From an uncultured Prevotellaceae bacterium (GTDB lineage: Bacteria > Bacteroidota > Bacteroidia > Bacteroidales > UBA3663): 64,000 nt of DNA. Where the stretch lies: contig ONNR01000003.1 in assembly GCA_900319235.1 (NCBI GenBank), positions 124,001-188,000 on the forward strand. Direction: 5' to 3'. This document shows positions 1 to 10,106 of this stretch, piece after piece (position 1 is the stretch's first letter; each line of letters begins with the position of its first letter). The position numbers were made by a program, and so were the translations under genes. Under the pieces are notes generated by a model. It saw only the letters and a list, made by a program, of their open reading frames with translations, was not told the DNA's origin and made no database searches.

Positions 1-627
1 TTCGGACAGGATTTCCCTGTGCAGCGAAAGCCAAGCAAGCCTGGCGATTGCGTTTTTGTGGACCTCAACGGCGATGGACTCATCGACGGGACCGATATGA
101 CACGTGACAATGGTTACACCGATGACCCACAGTACATGATTGGTGGCACGTTCGGCTTCAACTGGAAGCGCTTGACTTTCAATTGCCAGCTCACTGGTGC
201 ATGGAATGTGAGTCGATATATCACCGACGTATTCCGTCAGCCATTCTTCTGTTCGTCCAACACCACACAGGGTGGTCTGCTCCAATATCACGTCGATAAC
301 ACTTGGGTGCCTGGTGTCTATGAGAGTCAGGATGCCCTCTATCCACGTGCCACCTGGGACAACGCCGAGCAGAACTATGCTGCTACTGACCTCTACGAGA
401 AGGATGCTAAGTACCTTCGCGTTAAGACTGTTTCGCTCGGCTACGACTTCAAGAGCGAATGGCTCAAGCATAGGTTCGGCATCAGCAAGTTCGAGTTGAC
501 CCTTTCGGGCTACAACCTCCTCACTTTTACCCCCTACACTTGGGGCGATCCAGAAACCACCGCTTCCAGCGCTCCTTCCTACCCGCTGCAGCGTACCTAT
601 ACGGTCAGCCTGAATATCGGGTTCTAA
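1..627 (+). CDS. SusC-like TonB-dependent outer-membrane transporter, C-terminal part
   Basis: The reading frame is already open at base 1, so only about the last 208 residues are present. It carries the SusC motif PGDCVFVDLNGDGLIDGTD, followed by alternating beta strands and a final strand ending in aromatic Phe (SLNIGF), as in outer-membrane barrels. SusC proteins import oligosaccharides across the outer membrane with their SusD lid. The stop lies 43 bases before the next susD gene, so this is the SusC partner of that gene. The N-terminus, plug and start are outside the window. Substrate cannot be told from this piece; the downstream PL11 gene suggests rhamnogalacturonan. Confidence 0.93.
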   Translation, partial: FGQDFPVQRKPSKPGDCVFVDLNGDGLIDGTDMTRDNGYTDDPQYMIGGTFGFNWKRLTFNCQLTGAWNVSRYITDVFRQPFFCSSNTTQGGLLQYHVDNTWVPGVYESQDALYPRATWDNAEQNYAATDLYEKDAKYLRVKTVSLGYDFKSEWLKHRFGISKFELTLSGYNLLTFTPYTWGDPETTASSAPSYPLQRTYTVSLNIGF

Positions 628-670
628 CAGATGACTGTGACACATTATTTATATAATAAGTAAAATCAAT

Positions 671-2938
671 ATGAAACAATATAAAGTTCTACTTGGTGCC
701 GCTGCCCTTCTGTTGGCGTCGAGTGTGGCTTGTACCGATGAGATTGCCGTAGGTGATGCTGGCCTTGACAAGGCCACGAGTTCCACGGCCACCATCGACA
801 CCGTATTTACCAATGCGGAATTCGCCCGACAGTTTCTGATCGGCATCTATTCGAAGCAGTATTACGGACTGCCATACACCAATGGTGGTACCTATCAGCC
901 CCATGCTGGCAATCCCTACGCAGGCAAGTCGGATGGCTTGACCGACTGCTGGCATCAGTTCTGGAACGGCTCCGCCGTCTTCGGAAAATACTATAACGGC
1001 TCTCTCACCGCATATGTGACCCGTCCTGATGGATTGGATGGCCCGCTCTATTCTTACGACAAGGAGTACCAGTGGTATTCGATTCGTGCCTCTCTCATTT
1101 TCCTCGCTAACCTCGACCGTGTTCCTTCGAGGGATATGGGCGATGACGAGAAGTTCCGTCTCAAGGCTGAAGCCCGTTGCTTGATGGTCGATGCCTTCTG
1201 GCAGACCTTCCAGCGCTTTGGCGGTATCCCCATTATGGATCATGTCCTCGAAAACTCTGAGACAGTTAATCCTTTTCCCCGCGATTCTGTCGAGAAATGT
1301 ATCGACTGGATGGTCAATCAGCTTGACTCGGCCATTGCCGACAGCCATTTCCCATGGGTGACAGAGGATCCCACCAATATGAGCGGTCGTTGGACCAAGG
1401 CTGGTGCCATGGCCTTGAAGTGCAAGATCCTGCAGTTCGCAGCCTCTCCTTTGCTCAATCCCCAGGATGGACAACCTTATTACACCGGCGCTCCCGCCGA
1501 AGTGCTCCCGTTCATCATGTACACCTCTGATGCCAAGACCAACTATCAGCAGCGTTGGGACCGCTTCGCAACTGCTTGCGATGAGTTCTTCGACAGACTC
1601 AATAGTTCCGGCTATTATGCTTTGATGACTGCCGATGGCTCGCCTAAGGGTAGCACTGAGGCCAATGTTCCCGCCTTCCGCCTGGCCTATCGCAAGGGTT
1701 ATTTCCTCCGCTCTTCAACCGAGATTCTTCATTCCGTACGTGTGTTTGGTCAGGACAATATGGCTACAGCACGTTATTGCTGGCACTCATGGTATTCTCA
1801 GAGTGTACCGCGTAATGCTTATTGCCCCACACAGGAATATGTCGAGAAGTTCCCCTTCTACGATGGCGAGCCATTCAACTGGCAGAATGCTTCTGATCGT
1901 ACCTACAAGGAGGCTAAGACTGTTGACGGCAGGGATACTCTCGTCTTCCTTACCAACTCCAAGACAGGTGCCATCACCCGACAGACCAAGTCGCTCCATA
2001 CCATGTTTGTGCGTGGTTCCATACCTTCAGGTTCGCGTCAGCTCAACACCGTCCTGACTCGCGACCCACGTCTTTACGAGGAGTGCATCGTCAATGGTCT
2101 GCAGAAGAACCTTGACTGGACCACAGCTACCATGTCGGGTTATCCTTGGGAGCTTTGGTACAATGGTGCTGATGGCGGCACGGGTGTCTTCACTCAGACC
2201 AATACCATGTTCGGTTCGGGATATGGCTACAACAAGTATTACCTTGGAACTGGTGCCTACAGTGGCGATGCCAGCGCCGATAGCTACCGCTATCAGACGC
2301 AGTGGGTGGCTCTTTCCCTCGCCGACATGTATCTCACTTATGCCGAGGCTCTCGTGATGCGTACCAACAAGGACGTTGCCAAGGCCGTCGAGATGGTCGA
2401 TAAGGTTCGTGAACGTGTGGGTCTTCCCACCATGTCACGCATTTGGACCATGGCCAAGAACCGTGATGCTGCTGGTTACACTGCCAATTCAGCTGAGGCC
2501 GCTGTGGCCACCGCTGTCAACCTTCCCAACGGCTATACTACCAATGAGTTCATCGAAGAACTCCTCGACGAACGCGTTCGTGAGCTTGGTCTCACCGATG
2601 CTCGTTGGTTCGATATGATTCGCTACAAGCGTACCGACTGGATGACCAAGCAGCTCCATGGCCTACTCCAGCATCGTCTGGTTAGCGACAAGGATGCCGC
2701 AGGCAACATGATTTTCGTGGAGCGCAACGTAGCATGGGTCGGTGCAGACCGTGACAATGATGAATCTTCTACCCAGCCTGTCGATTTCCGCAGTGAGGTG
2801 GTCGAGATTAAAGGCAATGCCCGCGTCCTTTGGGGCCAAGATCCTAAGTCCAACACCGTGCAGCAGTGGCTCCTCAATCCGCTTCCTCAGGCTGAAATCA
2901 ACAAGCAGTATGGCCTTGTACAGAACCCTGGCTGGTAA
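671..2938 (+). CDS. SusD-like glycan-binding lipoprotein (755 aa)
   Basis: Residues 1-21 form a lipoprotein signal with the lipidated Cys at position 21 followed by TDE, an acidic start typical of surface export in Bacteroidota. The body has SusD-family marks: helical TPR-like N-terminal half (KFRLKAEARCLMVDAFWQTF with a following FGGIP), the segment LADMYLTYAEALV and the C-terminal ELLDERVRELGLTDARWFDMIRYKR. At 755 residues it is longer than the usual 500-650. It sits 43 bases after a SusC end and 18 before another SusC, so it is in one transcript with both. It should bind glycan on the cell surface and close its SusC partner. Confidence 0.94.
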   Translation: MKQYKVLLGAAALLLASSVACTDEIAVGDAGLDKATSSTATIDTVFTNAEFARQFLIGIYSKQYYGLPYTNGGTYQPHAGNPYAGKSDGLTDCWHQFWNGSAVFGKYYNGSLTAYVTRPDGLDGPLYSYDKEYQWYSIRASLIFLANLDRVPSRDMGDDEKFRLKAEARCLMVDAFWQTFQRFGGIPIMDHVLENSETVNPFPRDSVEKCIDWMVNQLDSAIADSHFPWVTEDPTNMSGRWTKAGAMALKCKILQFAASPLLNPQDGQPYYTGAPAEVLPFIMYTSDAKTNYQQRWDRFATACDEFFDRLNSSGYYALMTADGSPKGSTEANVPAFRLAYRKGYFLRSSTEILHSVRVFGQDNMATARYCWHSWYSQSVPRNAYCPTQEYVEKFPFYDGEPFNWQNASDRTYKEAKTVDGRDTLVFLTNSKTGAITRQTKSLHTMFVRGSIPSGSRQLNTVLTRDPRLYEECIVNGLQKNLDWTTATMSGYPWELWYNGADGGTGVFTQTNTMFGSGYGYNKYYLGTGAYSGDASADSYRYQTQWVALSLADMYLTYAEALVMRTNKDVAKAVEMVDKVRERVGLPTMSRIWTMAKNRDAAGYTANSAEAAVATAVNLPNGYTTNEFIEELLDERVRELGLTDARWFDMIRYKRTDWMTKQLHGLLQHRLVSDKDAAGNMIFVERNVAWVGADRDNDESSTQPVDFRSEVVEIKGNARVLWGQDPKSNTVQQWLLNPLPQAEINKQYGLVQNPGW

Positions 2939-2956
2939 TTAATACAACTATTCTAT

Positions 2957-5815
2957 ATGAAGACAAATTATATTATTACACTGACATTGCTTGCAGGTTT
3001 GAGCCTGCCTGCGATGGCCCAGTATGACATCATTGACTCGGTCGCCTACAAGGATCAGCGCGTCGATGTGGGTGCCTCGCGTACTTTCACCCGTGAGATC
3101 TCCGCAGCTTCTGTAAGTGTCATTACGAACAAGGATGTCAATCGTCGCGGTGCCCGCAATATCGGCAATAACCTGATTGGCCAGGGCAATGGTCTCGTCT
3201 CCCTTCAGGGAGCGGGTCTCTACAATGCCGCAAATCCCACGTTCTATGTGCGTGGACTCCAAAGCCTCAGTGGCAGTACCCCGCTCATCCTCGTCGATGG
3301 TATCGAACGCAGCATCGACAATGTGATAGCCGATGACGTTGAATCGGTAACCGTTCTCAAGGATGCAGCCGCTACCGCCATCTATGGATACAAGGGTGCC
3401 AATGGTGTCATCCTCATCACCACCAAGCATGGTAACTTCAACGAGCGCAACATCCGCTTCTCCTATGATCACGAGTTCCAGCTGATGACTAACAAGCCTA
3501 AGTTTGTTGATGCTGCCACTTACGCCAACGCTGTCAACGAGGCGTATCGCAATCAGGGTGGCAAGGCAGTCTATAGCGATGCCGTCATTCAGTCGTACCA
3601 GAACGGAAGCAATCCGCTCTATTATCCCAATGTCAACTGGGTTGATGAGACGTTCCGCGACATGGCTCACATGAATCGTTACAACCTCGAGTTCTCCGGC
3701 GGCGGCAGGAATATCCGCTACTACACCGACGTCAACCTGCTCACCTCCTATGGCTTTGTGAACCATACCGAGCCTGCTGAGGGTGGATATTCCACGCAGA
3801 ACAAATACACGCGTGCCACAATTCGCTCTAATATGGATGTCGAGCTCACTCCGACCACATTACTCCATACCCACATCTTCGGTGTATTGACCGAGCAGTC
3901 CCAGCCCGGTAATAGGGCAGATCTTTGGTCGATGGTCTATCAGGTACCTGCCAATGCCTTCCCAATCAGATTGGATAATGGCGTTTGGGGTGGCAACTCA
4001 GTCTATACCACCAACAACCCCTATGCTCAGTCGAATGGTACTGCTTACTATAAGAATCACCAGCGTGCCCTCAATGCCGACTTTGTCATCGATCAGGACC
4101 TCTCATCTGTCACCGAAGGCTTGAAGGCTTCTGTCCAGCTCGGATACGACACCTGGAGCAACCTTTATGAAGATCACTCCAAGGCTTTCCGTTATGGCAG
4201 CTACTCCGTATCAAATTACACGGGTGGTGTGGTCGATCCTGCCAATGCATCTCTCTCCATCGAGGGTAATGACAGCAATATGGGTACGGCTTCTGGCAAC
4301 AATGACTGGACACGTCGCTTCTTCGTCAATGGCAACCTGACCTATGACCACAGTTTTGGCAAGAACGACCTCTTCGGCGAATTCCGCTACAACTACGAGT
4401 TCAACGATGTCACCGGCACCAATACCAGCCTTTATCGTCAGAACTTCTCATTCTTGGCCAACTATGTATATGACAAGCGTTACACCGCTCAAGTCACCCT
4501 CGTCTATAGTGGATCGAACCGTCTGGCCGATGGCAGCAAGTGGGCATTCATGCCTACAGGAGCCTTGTCGTGGAATGTCAGCAACGAAGCCTTTATGGAG
4601 GACATCACTTGGATTGACTTCCTGAAACTTCGCGCCAGTGCCGGCCTCCAGCAGCTCGATGTACTGCCAGGCGACAACGTATGGACCTACTACGAGCAGT
4701 TCTACGCATTCGGCTCGCCTGCCTATTCGTTCGACAATACCGGCAGCGGTACCGAATTTGGCAACACTTATATTGCACAGGCCAAGACACAAAGTCTCGG
4801 ACGCGAGAAAGCATTGAAGTACAACGTTGGTTTCGATGCTACTCTCTTCAAGGGACTCAACCTCAGCTTCGACTACTATTTCCAGAACCGTTATGACATC
4901 TGGTGCTCCACCAGCGGTAGCTACACCTCTGTTTTCGGTCTGACTGCTCCTTATGAAAATGTGGGCAAGGTTGAAAGCCACGGCTTCGAGGTGATGCTCG
5001 ATTACAGCAAGCGCTTCGGCGACTGGACTGTCAACTTAGGCGGCACCTACAACATGAACAAGAACGAGATCAAGGATCAGGCCGAGGCACCTCAGCTCTA
5101 CGCCAACACTGCCACCACGGGTCATCCATATACCCAAACCTTCGGTTACATTGCTGACGGCTTCTTCCAGACCTCCGACGATGCCAACGGCAATGGTGTA
5201 ATCGAAACCAGCGAGATGGCCGTTCCTCAGACCTTCACCACCGTTTATCCGGGCGACGTGAAGTATCGTGACGTGAATGGTGACGGCAAGATCGATACCA
5301 ACGACCGCACTGCCATCGGCTACAGCACCACGTGCCCAGAGATTGTCTATACTGCTCATTTCGGTATCGACTGGAAGGGATTCGGCATTGATGCCACCCT
5401 GCAGGGCGTAGCTAACTACAGCGGCACGCTCACCACTTCAGGCATGTACCGCTCGGCTGTGGCCACCAACACTTTGTCGCAGTACCTCTACGACAATGCT
5501 TGGAGCAGCGAGCGCGGCAACACCGCCAACCCCAAGTTCCCACGACTCAGCCCGACGGGCAATGCCAACAACGACCTGGTCAACACGCTCTGTCTCTTCG
5601 ATCGCAGCTACCTCAAGCTTCGCAACGTCGAGCTTTACTACAACTTCCCAGCCTCGATGCTCGAGAAGGTTAAGTACATCAGCGGTGTACGCGTCTATGT
5701 GAAGGGTATCGATCTCTTCACCTTCGACAATCTTGACAATGGCGATGCAGGTGCCTACGGCGCTACCTTGCCTTTGACCCGTAACGTCCAGGTGGGCGCT
5801 TCCATTTCATTCTAA
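2957..5815 (+). CDS. SusC-like TonB-dependent transporter lacking the N-terminal regulatory domain (952 aa)
   Basis: A signal peptide (ends ..LPAMAQ, about residue 22) is followed almost directly by the TonB plug: FYVRGLQSL, ILVDGIERS and VTVLKDAAATAIYGYKGANG around residues 95-155. The carboxypeptidase-like beta-sandwich that precedes the plug in most SusC proteins, such as the one at 25531-28776, is absent, which explains the short length. The barrel contains PGDVKYRDVNGDGKIDTND and ends in SISF. It lies 18 bases after a SusD and 25 before another. It is expected to form an outer-membrane SusCD complex importing oligosaccharides; substrate inferred from the neighbouring PL11 only. Confidence 0.94.
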   Translation: MKTNYIITLTLLAGLSLPAMAQYDIIDSVAYKDQRVDVGASRTFTREISAASVSVITNKDVNRRGARNIGNNLIGQGNGLVSLQGAGLYNAANPTFYVRGLQSLSGSTPLILVDGIERSIDNVIADDVESVTVLKDAAATAIYGYKGANGVILITTKHGNFNERNIRFSYDHEFQLMTNKPKFVDAATYANAVNEAYRNQGGKAVYSDAVIQSYQNGSNPLYYPNVNWVDETFRDMAHMNRYNLEFSGGGRNIRYYTDVNLLTSYGFVNHTEPAEGGYSTQNKYTRATIRSNMDVELTPTTLLHTHIFGVLTEQSQPGNRADLWSMVYQVPANAFPIRLDNGVWGGNSVYTTNNPYAQSNGTAYYKNHQRALNADFVIDQDLSSVTEGLKASVQLGYDTWSNLYEDHSKAFRYGSYSVSNYTGGVVDPANASLSIEGNDSNMGTASGNNDWTRRFFVNGNLTYDHSFGKNDLFGEFRYNYEFNDVTGTNTSLYRQNFSFLANYVYDKRYTAQVTLVYSGSNRLADGSKWAFMPTGALSWNVSNEAFMEDITWIDFLKLRASAGLQQLDVLPGDNVWTYYEQFYAFGSPAYSFDNTGSGTEFGNTYIAQAKTQSLGREKALKYNVGFDATLFKGLNLSFDYYFQNRYDIWCSTSGSYTSVFGLTAPYENVGKVESHGFEVMLDYSKRFGDWTVNLGGTYNMNKNEIKDQAEAPQLYANTATTGHPYTQTFGYIADGFFQTSDDANGNGVIETSEMAVPQTFTTVYPGDVKYRDVNGDGKIDTNDRTAIGYSTTCPEIVYTAHFGIDWKGFGIDATLQGVANYSGTLTTSGMYRSAVATNTLSQYLYDNAWSSERGNTANPKFPRLSPTGNANNDLVNTLCLFDRSYLKLRNVELYYNFPASMLEKVKYISGVRVYVKGIDLFTFDNLDNGDAGAYGATLPLTRNVQVGASISF

Positions 5816-5840
5816 TTCATAATTCCCAAGACAATAGATT

Positions 5841-7646
5841 ATGAAACTATTCAAGACATTAACCGGTGTTGGTCTGATGACGCTCGTCCTTGCTTCGTGT
5901 GAAGAGAAGATGGATTACAACGAGTACACCGCCTACGACCAGGAGTATATCCAGCGCTCATTCTCCTATGTCGGCGGCTTCATGGCCAAGATTTACAACG
6001 ATATCGATTCCGATTGGGGCAACAACTCCGGAGCTATGCTTGCTTCGGCCACCGACGAGTCGGTCTATAGCCACGATGGCAACACCATCGAGGACTTCTA
6101 CAACGGCAACTGGAGCGCCTCCAATCCTCACCAGACCATCTGGTCGTCGGCCTACGAAGGCATCACCTACTGCAACGAGGTGCTCGACAACTGGACCAAT
6201 CTCCAGTTCGAGCAGTTCGCCCTCAACAAGGACTATGAGCAGCAGATGTTCCTCTACAACAACTATCAGTACGAGGCACGTTGGGCTCGCGCTTACTTCT
6301 ATTACACCCTTGTTCGTCAGTATGGTGGCGTCCCCTTCAAGATACACAACACGACGGGAGAGGAGGAGACCGCTCTGCCACGCACTTCTGCTGATGAGAT
6401 CTTCCAGTTCATCATTTCGGAGTGCGACGACATCAAGGATAAGATTATTGCCGATTACACCAACATTGGCGATATGGCCCTCTATAAGCCACAGACTGGT
6501 CGTGCCAGCAAGTTTGCCGTCGAGGCACTCAAGGCACAGGCTGCCCTCTATCAGGCTTCTCCACTCTTTACGCAGGGTAAGAGCGAGGCCGAAAAGGCTT
6601 CTCTTTGGCGTGCTGCTGCTGAGGCGAACCGCGAACTCATCCTCGATGCCGAGGCTGGCGGCAAGGGACTGGCTGTTTCGCTCGATACGCTTTGGAACAT
6701 CAGCTACATCTCCGATCCACAGTGCTACAAGGAAATCCTTTTCGCTCGTCGCACGGCTGCTGCCAACACTTTCGAGTCGTACAACTTCCCCGTCGGCTAT
6801 TCCAGTGGCCAGGGCGGCAACTGCCCGACCCAGGACTTTGTCGATGCTTTTGACTGCACCGATGGTCTCCCCATCACTGAGAGCCCGCTCTATGACCCAC
6901 AGAATCCTTACGCCAATCGTGATCCCCGTCTGGAAATGACTGTGGCACACAATGGCGATCTTTGGCCCAACGACCTTGCCCGTTACAACAGTACTTATCC
7001 AACTCTGCAGACTTACGTGGGTGGATATCATTCGCGCACGGGTTCGTCTGCAGGTGCTTCATACGCTACTCCTACGGGCTATTACCTCAAGAAGTTCTGC
7101 AATCCTTCGCAGATTCTCCGCGCCCGTTCTGGTTATGCAGTCTCTACCTCTCCTCATGGTTGGCTTACCTTCCGTATGGGCGGCATGTACCTCAACTATG
7201 CTGAGGCTGTGTTCCAGTACTTCAAGGCCATCGGTCGCGCCGATGCTGCCGATGCTACTGGCGAAGGATTCAACTATTCTGCTCGCTATCTGGCCAGCCT
7301 CACCCGCAAGCGCTCTGGTATGCCTGAGTTCCCAACGGGTATGAGCAACGACGAATTCTGGACACGCTACAAGCGTGAACGTCAGGTCGAGCTTGCCTTC
7401 GAGGGCCATCGTTTCTACGACGTGCGTCGCTGGATGGATAGTGCTGAGACCAGCAAGGTCATGAATGTTCACGCCATGGAGATCGTTCAGAACATCTCTG
7501 AGGCCAACGACACGACCTACACCTACACCGTGAAGCCCATCACCCGTGGCAACGGACAGTGGGATTCCAGGTGGAACCTCTTCCCCTTCTCGCAGACCGA
7601 GATCATGAAGTCGGGTGGCGCTATCATCCAGAACGAGGGATGGTAA
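5841..7646 (+). CDS. SusD/RagB-like glycan-binding lipoprotein (601 aa)
   Basis: The lipobox is LVLASC with Cys20 followed by EEK, an acidic surface-export type start. SusD-family segments are YEARWARAYFYYTLVRQYGGVPF near residues 147-170, GRASKFAVEALKAQAALYQASPL near 215-240 and the C-terminal KRERQVELAFEGHRFYDVRRW. Length is normal for the family. It begins 25 bases after its SusC and is followed by a 135-base gap that holds a word-repeat hairpin. Its job is glycan capture at the cell surface as the lid of the preceding SusC. Confidence 0.95.
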   Translation: MKLFKTLTGVGLMTLVLASCEEKMDYNEYTAYDQEYIQRSFSYVGGFMAKIYNDIDSDWGNNSGAMLASATDESVYSHDGNTIEDFYNGNWSASNPHQTIWSSAYEGITYCNEVLDNWTNLQFEQFALNKDYEQQMFLYNNYQYEARWARAYFYYTLVRQYGGVPFKIHNTTGEEETALPRTSADEIFQFIISECDDIKDKIIADYTNIGDMALYKPQTGRASKFAVEALKAQAALYQASPLFTQGKSEAEKASLWRAAAEANRELILDAEAGGKGLAVSLDTLWNISYISDPQCYKEILFARRTAAANTFESYNFPVGYSSGQGGNCPTQDFVDAFDCTDGLPITESPLYDPQNPYANRDPRLEMTVAHNGDLWPNDLARYNSTYPTLQTYVGGYHSRTGSSAGASYATPTGYYLKKFCNPSQILRARSGYAVSTSPHGWLTFRMGGMYLNYAEAVFQYFKAIGRADAADATGEGFNYSARYLASLTRKRSGMPEFPTGMSNDEFWTRYKRERQVELAFEGHRFYDVRRWMDSAETSKVMNVHAMEIVQNISEANDTTYTYTVKPITRGNGQWDSRWNLFPFSQTEIMKSGGAIIQNEGW

Positions 7647-7660
7647 TCTTCTGAACAATA

Positions 7661-7727
7661 GTGGTCGGAGTAATCGGAGAACTCTGAGTTCTCGGAATAC
7701 TCGGAATGCTCCGAATACTCCGATCAC
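7661..7727. repeat. Intergenic hairpin built of repeated TCGGAGTA-like words
   Basis: Outer arms 7661-7679 and 7709-7727 pair at 17 of 19 positions (one further G-U). Between them lies a perfect inner 8-bp inverted repeat GAGAACTC/GAGTTCTC (7677-7684 and 7686-7693). The arms consist of the same short word, TCGGAGTA or TCGGAATA, repeated imperfectly. There is no T-run after it, so it is not a textbook intrinsic terminator. It lies between a susD and the next surface-protein gene and may tune transcript levels or stability. Confidence 0.75.
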
Positions 7728-7781
7728 TTAAAAACTATAACCTATCTTCCAACATTATTAACAATTAAAACCAATTGTAAC

Positions 7782-9893
7782 ATGAAAAAGTTTACTTTTT
7801 TTGCTACAGCAGCTTTGGCACTTGTGACCTTCACAGCTAAGGCTGAGTTGATGGACAAGGCATTCTACAAGATGCCAACCTTCACCACGATTCAGGATGC
7901 CAACACCACTCCTGTGACGGCTCCTGGAACGGGTACCAACCCCATCACTGTACAGAACACCCGTACCAACAACACTCCCCGTTATCTTTACACCACATGG
8001 GGTGAGGATGGTTGGGCTAAGGCTCCTGCTGAGCTCCCCGAGACTGGCTACAGCTTCTCCTGCTATTTCACCATCGCAGCTGATGCTGGTGTTTCCAACT
8101 GTCTTGAGTTTGCTCTTCTTCCTGTTGACGTAGCAGTTCCAGCCAACCACATGAAGTTGCTCAACACCACCGAATACTTCTTCCGTTTCCACCAGGCTGT
8201 CAATGGCGTTGATGGTAAGGACTCCATCTGGGTCAACGGTGATGTGATTGAGAACGCTAACTGGAACCATGGCGAGAAGAATGGCGAAGTCGCTATTCTT
8301 ACTGTTGGCACACAGTATTATATCCGTGTTGATGTAGTCGGCACCGAGGCCAAGGCTTCTATTAAGGATGCAGAAGGTAACGTAGCCTTTGAGGGCACCA
8401 AGGACATCTCTGCTCTCCCCAACACCAAGATTGGTTCTCTCTGGTTCAACACCTCAGGCGCTAGCACCTATCAGTTCGACGACGTGAAGCTTTCTTATCT
8501 TGCTGAAGGTCCTTTCGCTGCTGAGCCACAGGTAGAACTTCTTGCCTGCATCGACACCGAGCGCGACTTCTATGTTCAGTACGAAGAGGGCACCGCTCTC
8601 CACTGGATCCTCCCAGGTGAGGAGACTGAGGCCGAGGGTTCGCCTGTTTACTATTCTGATGGCAAGATGGGCCGCAACTTCGAGGAAGATCCTGACCTCG
8701 CTGGTGGCGCCTGGATCATCGAGTGCTTCCAGTCTGGTACACTCCAGTGCTGGACTTCACGCGAGGAGGACGAGAGCAACGTCTCTGACGTGGTAGAAAC
8801 CGAAGTCGTCTGCGAGACCATCAACATGCCCAATCCTTCGGCCTACATCTCCAATGTAGCTGCTGGCTTTGGCAAGACCTATACTCTCACTGCCGACAAT
8901 TCTGAGACCCTGCTTCGTCCAACCGTAACCATCCACTATGTATTGAAGGATGCATCTGGAAAGACCCTTGCAGAAGGCAACAAGATGTCTGGCGAGACCG
9001 TTGAGTTCACTGCTGAAGGTTCACTCGACCTCTATGCATTCGACAACTCTCACCCAACCGAGTGGTATGGCCGTTCTGAAACTGTTACCATCAATAACGA
9101 TGTAGAGTATGTGCTTGCTGTTTCTAACGACTACCAGTGGACCAAGGAGGTTTGCGACGGCACCGTCGAAGGCTTCACCCGTCTTGAGATCGTCGATAGC
9201 GGCAACAAGTCGCACTGGGATCGTATCTATTCTTCCCAGTACTACGGCTACGATGCTGATGGCAATATCATCTGCAACGATGGCACCTATTCAGCCGACA
9301 AGACTGAGGAGGACGTAGTATTCTGGAAGCGTGGCTTCGGCTTCTTCGACAAGTCTGTCATCGGTACCGAAGACTGCAAATGGAACGTTCAGGTTCCCAA
9401 CGACATCTATACTGGTTTCCTGCCTCTCGTTCCCAATACCAGCGACGAATGGACAGCTGATGCCTGGAGCATCTTCCCACTCGAAGGTGTTGTTTATTAT
9501 GCTGTTTCTGGCAACGTGATCAAGAACCCCGCTGGCCAGGCTGGTTACTGCCCAATGCATCTCCAGGAGAACTACACCTCTGATGATGCTACTAAGCCAA
9601 ACTTCTACGTGATCCACAAGCGTGGTGGCTATGACCGTCCAGACAAGGGCAACAGCAACTCTACTGAGGTTGTTGTTGCTGGCGAGACCTTCTATCTCTA
9701 TCGTTACGACACCGCCATCAACTCTGTTGAGGTTTACACCTACAAGGGCTTCGTGGCTGGCATCGAGGCAATCGAGAACGATGTTCCTGTTCAGCAGGCT
9801 GCTCCTATCTTCAACCTCCGTGGTCAGCGCGTTGAGAACATGGCAGCTCCTGGCTTCTACATCCAGGGCAACCAGAAGGTATTCGTGAAGTAA
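7782..9893 (+). CDS. Secreted surface protein with type IX secretion-like C-terminal tail (703 aa)
   Basis: A clear signal peptide (MKKFTFFATAALALVTFTAKA) starts the protein. The middle has Trp- and Gly-rich beta-sandwich segments of the kind found in concanavalin-like or carbohydrate-binding domains, for example near residues 140-230 (TVGTQYYIRVDVVGTEAKAS, then ISALPNTKIGSLWFNTSG), but I do not recognise a named family. The last 40 residues, with PIFNLRGQRVENMAAPGFYI and a final KVFVK, match the Prevotella-type tail that directs proteins through the type IX system to the surface. It follows susD by 135 bases and ends at a strong terminator. A role in holding glycan at the surface is inferred. 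Confidence 0.8.
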   Translation: MKKFTFFATAALALVTFTAKAELMDKAFYKMPTFTTIQDANTTPVTAPGTGTNPITVQNTRTNNTPRYLYTTWGEDGWAKAPAELPETGYSFSCYFTIAADAGVSNCLEFALLPVDVAVPANHMKLLNTTEYFFRFHQAVNGVDGKDSIWVNGDVIENANWNHGEKNGEVAILTVGTQYYIRVDVVGTEAKASIKDAEGNVAFEGTKDISALPNTKIGSLWFNTSGASTYQFDDVKLSYLAEGPFAAEPQVELLACIDTERDFYVQYEEGTALHWILPGEETEAEGSPVYYSDGKMGRNFEEDPDLAGGAWIIECFQSGTLQCWTSREEDESNVSDVVETEVVCETINMPNPSAYISNVAAGFGKTYTLTADNSETLLRPTVTIHYVLKDASGKTLAEGNKMSGETVEFTAEGSLDLYAFDNSHPTEWYGRSETVTINNDVEYVLAVSNDYQWTKEVCDGTVEGFTRLEIVDSGNKSHWDRIYSSQYYGYDADGNIICNDGTYSADKTEEDVVFWKRGFGFFDKSVIGTEDCKWNVQVPNDIYTGFLPLVPNTSDEWTADAWSIFPLEGVVYYAVSGNVIKNPAGQAGYCPMHLQENYTSDDATKPNFYVIHKRGGYDRPDKGNSNSTEVVVAGETFYLYRYDTAINSVEVYTYKGFVAGIEAIENDVPVQQAAPIFNLRGQRVENMAAPGFYIQGNQKVFVK

Positions 9894-9919
9894 TCCATTA
9901 CATCAAATCTCATATCATC

Positions 9920-9958
9920 GTACCGGTGGCATTTTGCCATCGGTACATTTTGTTTTTT
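9920..9958 (+). terminator. Intrinsic terminator of the first SusCD operon
   Basis: Arms GTACCG(G)TGGC and GCCA(T)CGGTAC around an ATTTT loop (9920-9946), followed by a T-rich run to 9958. It is 26 bases after the stop of the secreted-protein gene and separates it from the promoter of the PL11 gene. Confidence 0.85.
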
Positions 9959-10031
9959 GCATCCTCCAATTTCATTCTTGTGGGATAAATCGGCGATTCT
10001 GAGGTTTTTTCGCGTTTTTTTGCTCGAATAT

Positions 10032-10062
10032 TTTGAGAAGTGCAGCTTGTTGCTTATCTTTG
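10032..10062 (+). promoter_or_regulatory. Bacteroidota promoter of the PL11-greA-GH3 unit
   Basis: TTTG at 10032-10035, 19 bases, then TATCTTTG at 10055-10062, matching TTTG/TAnnTTTG. The expected start of transcription is near 10069, which fixes the translation start at 10107 and rules out the upstream extension of the frame to 9957. Confidence 0.85.
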
Positions 10063-10106
10063 TAACCTCATATATACACATCACGCTCACACATAAATAT
10101 CTGAAT

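Noticed and set aside
9957..10106. Extension of the PL11 protein upstream of 10107
   Set aside because: It would contain the promoter at 10032-10062 and hide the clear signal peptide starting at 10107.
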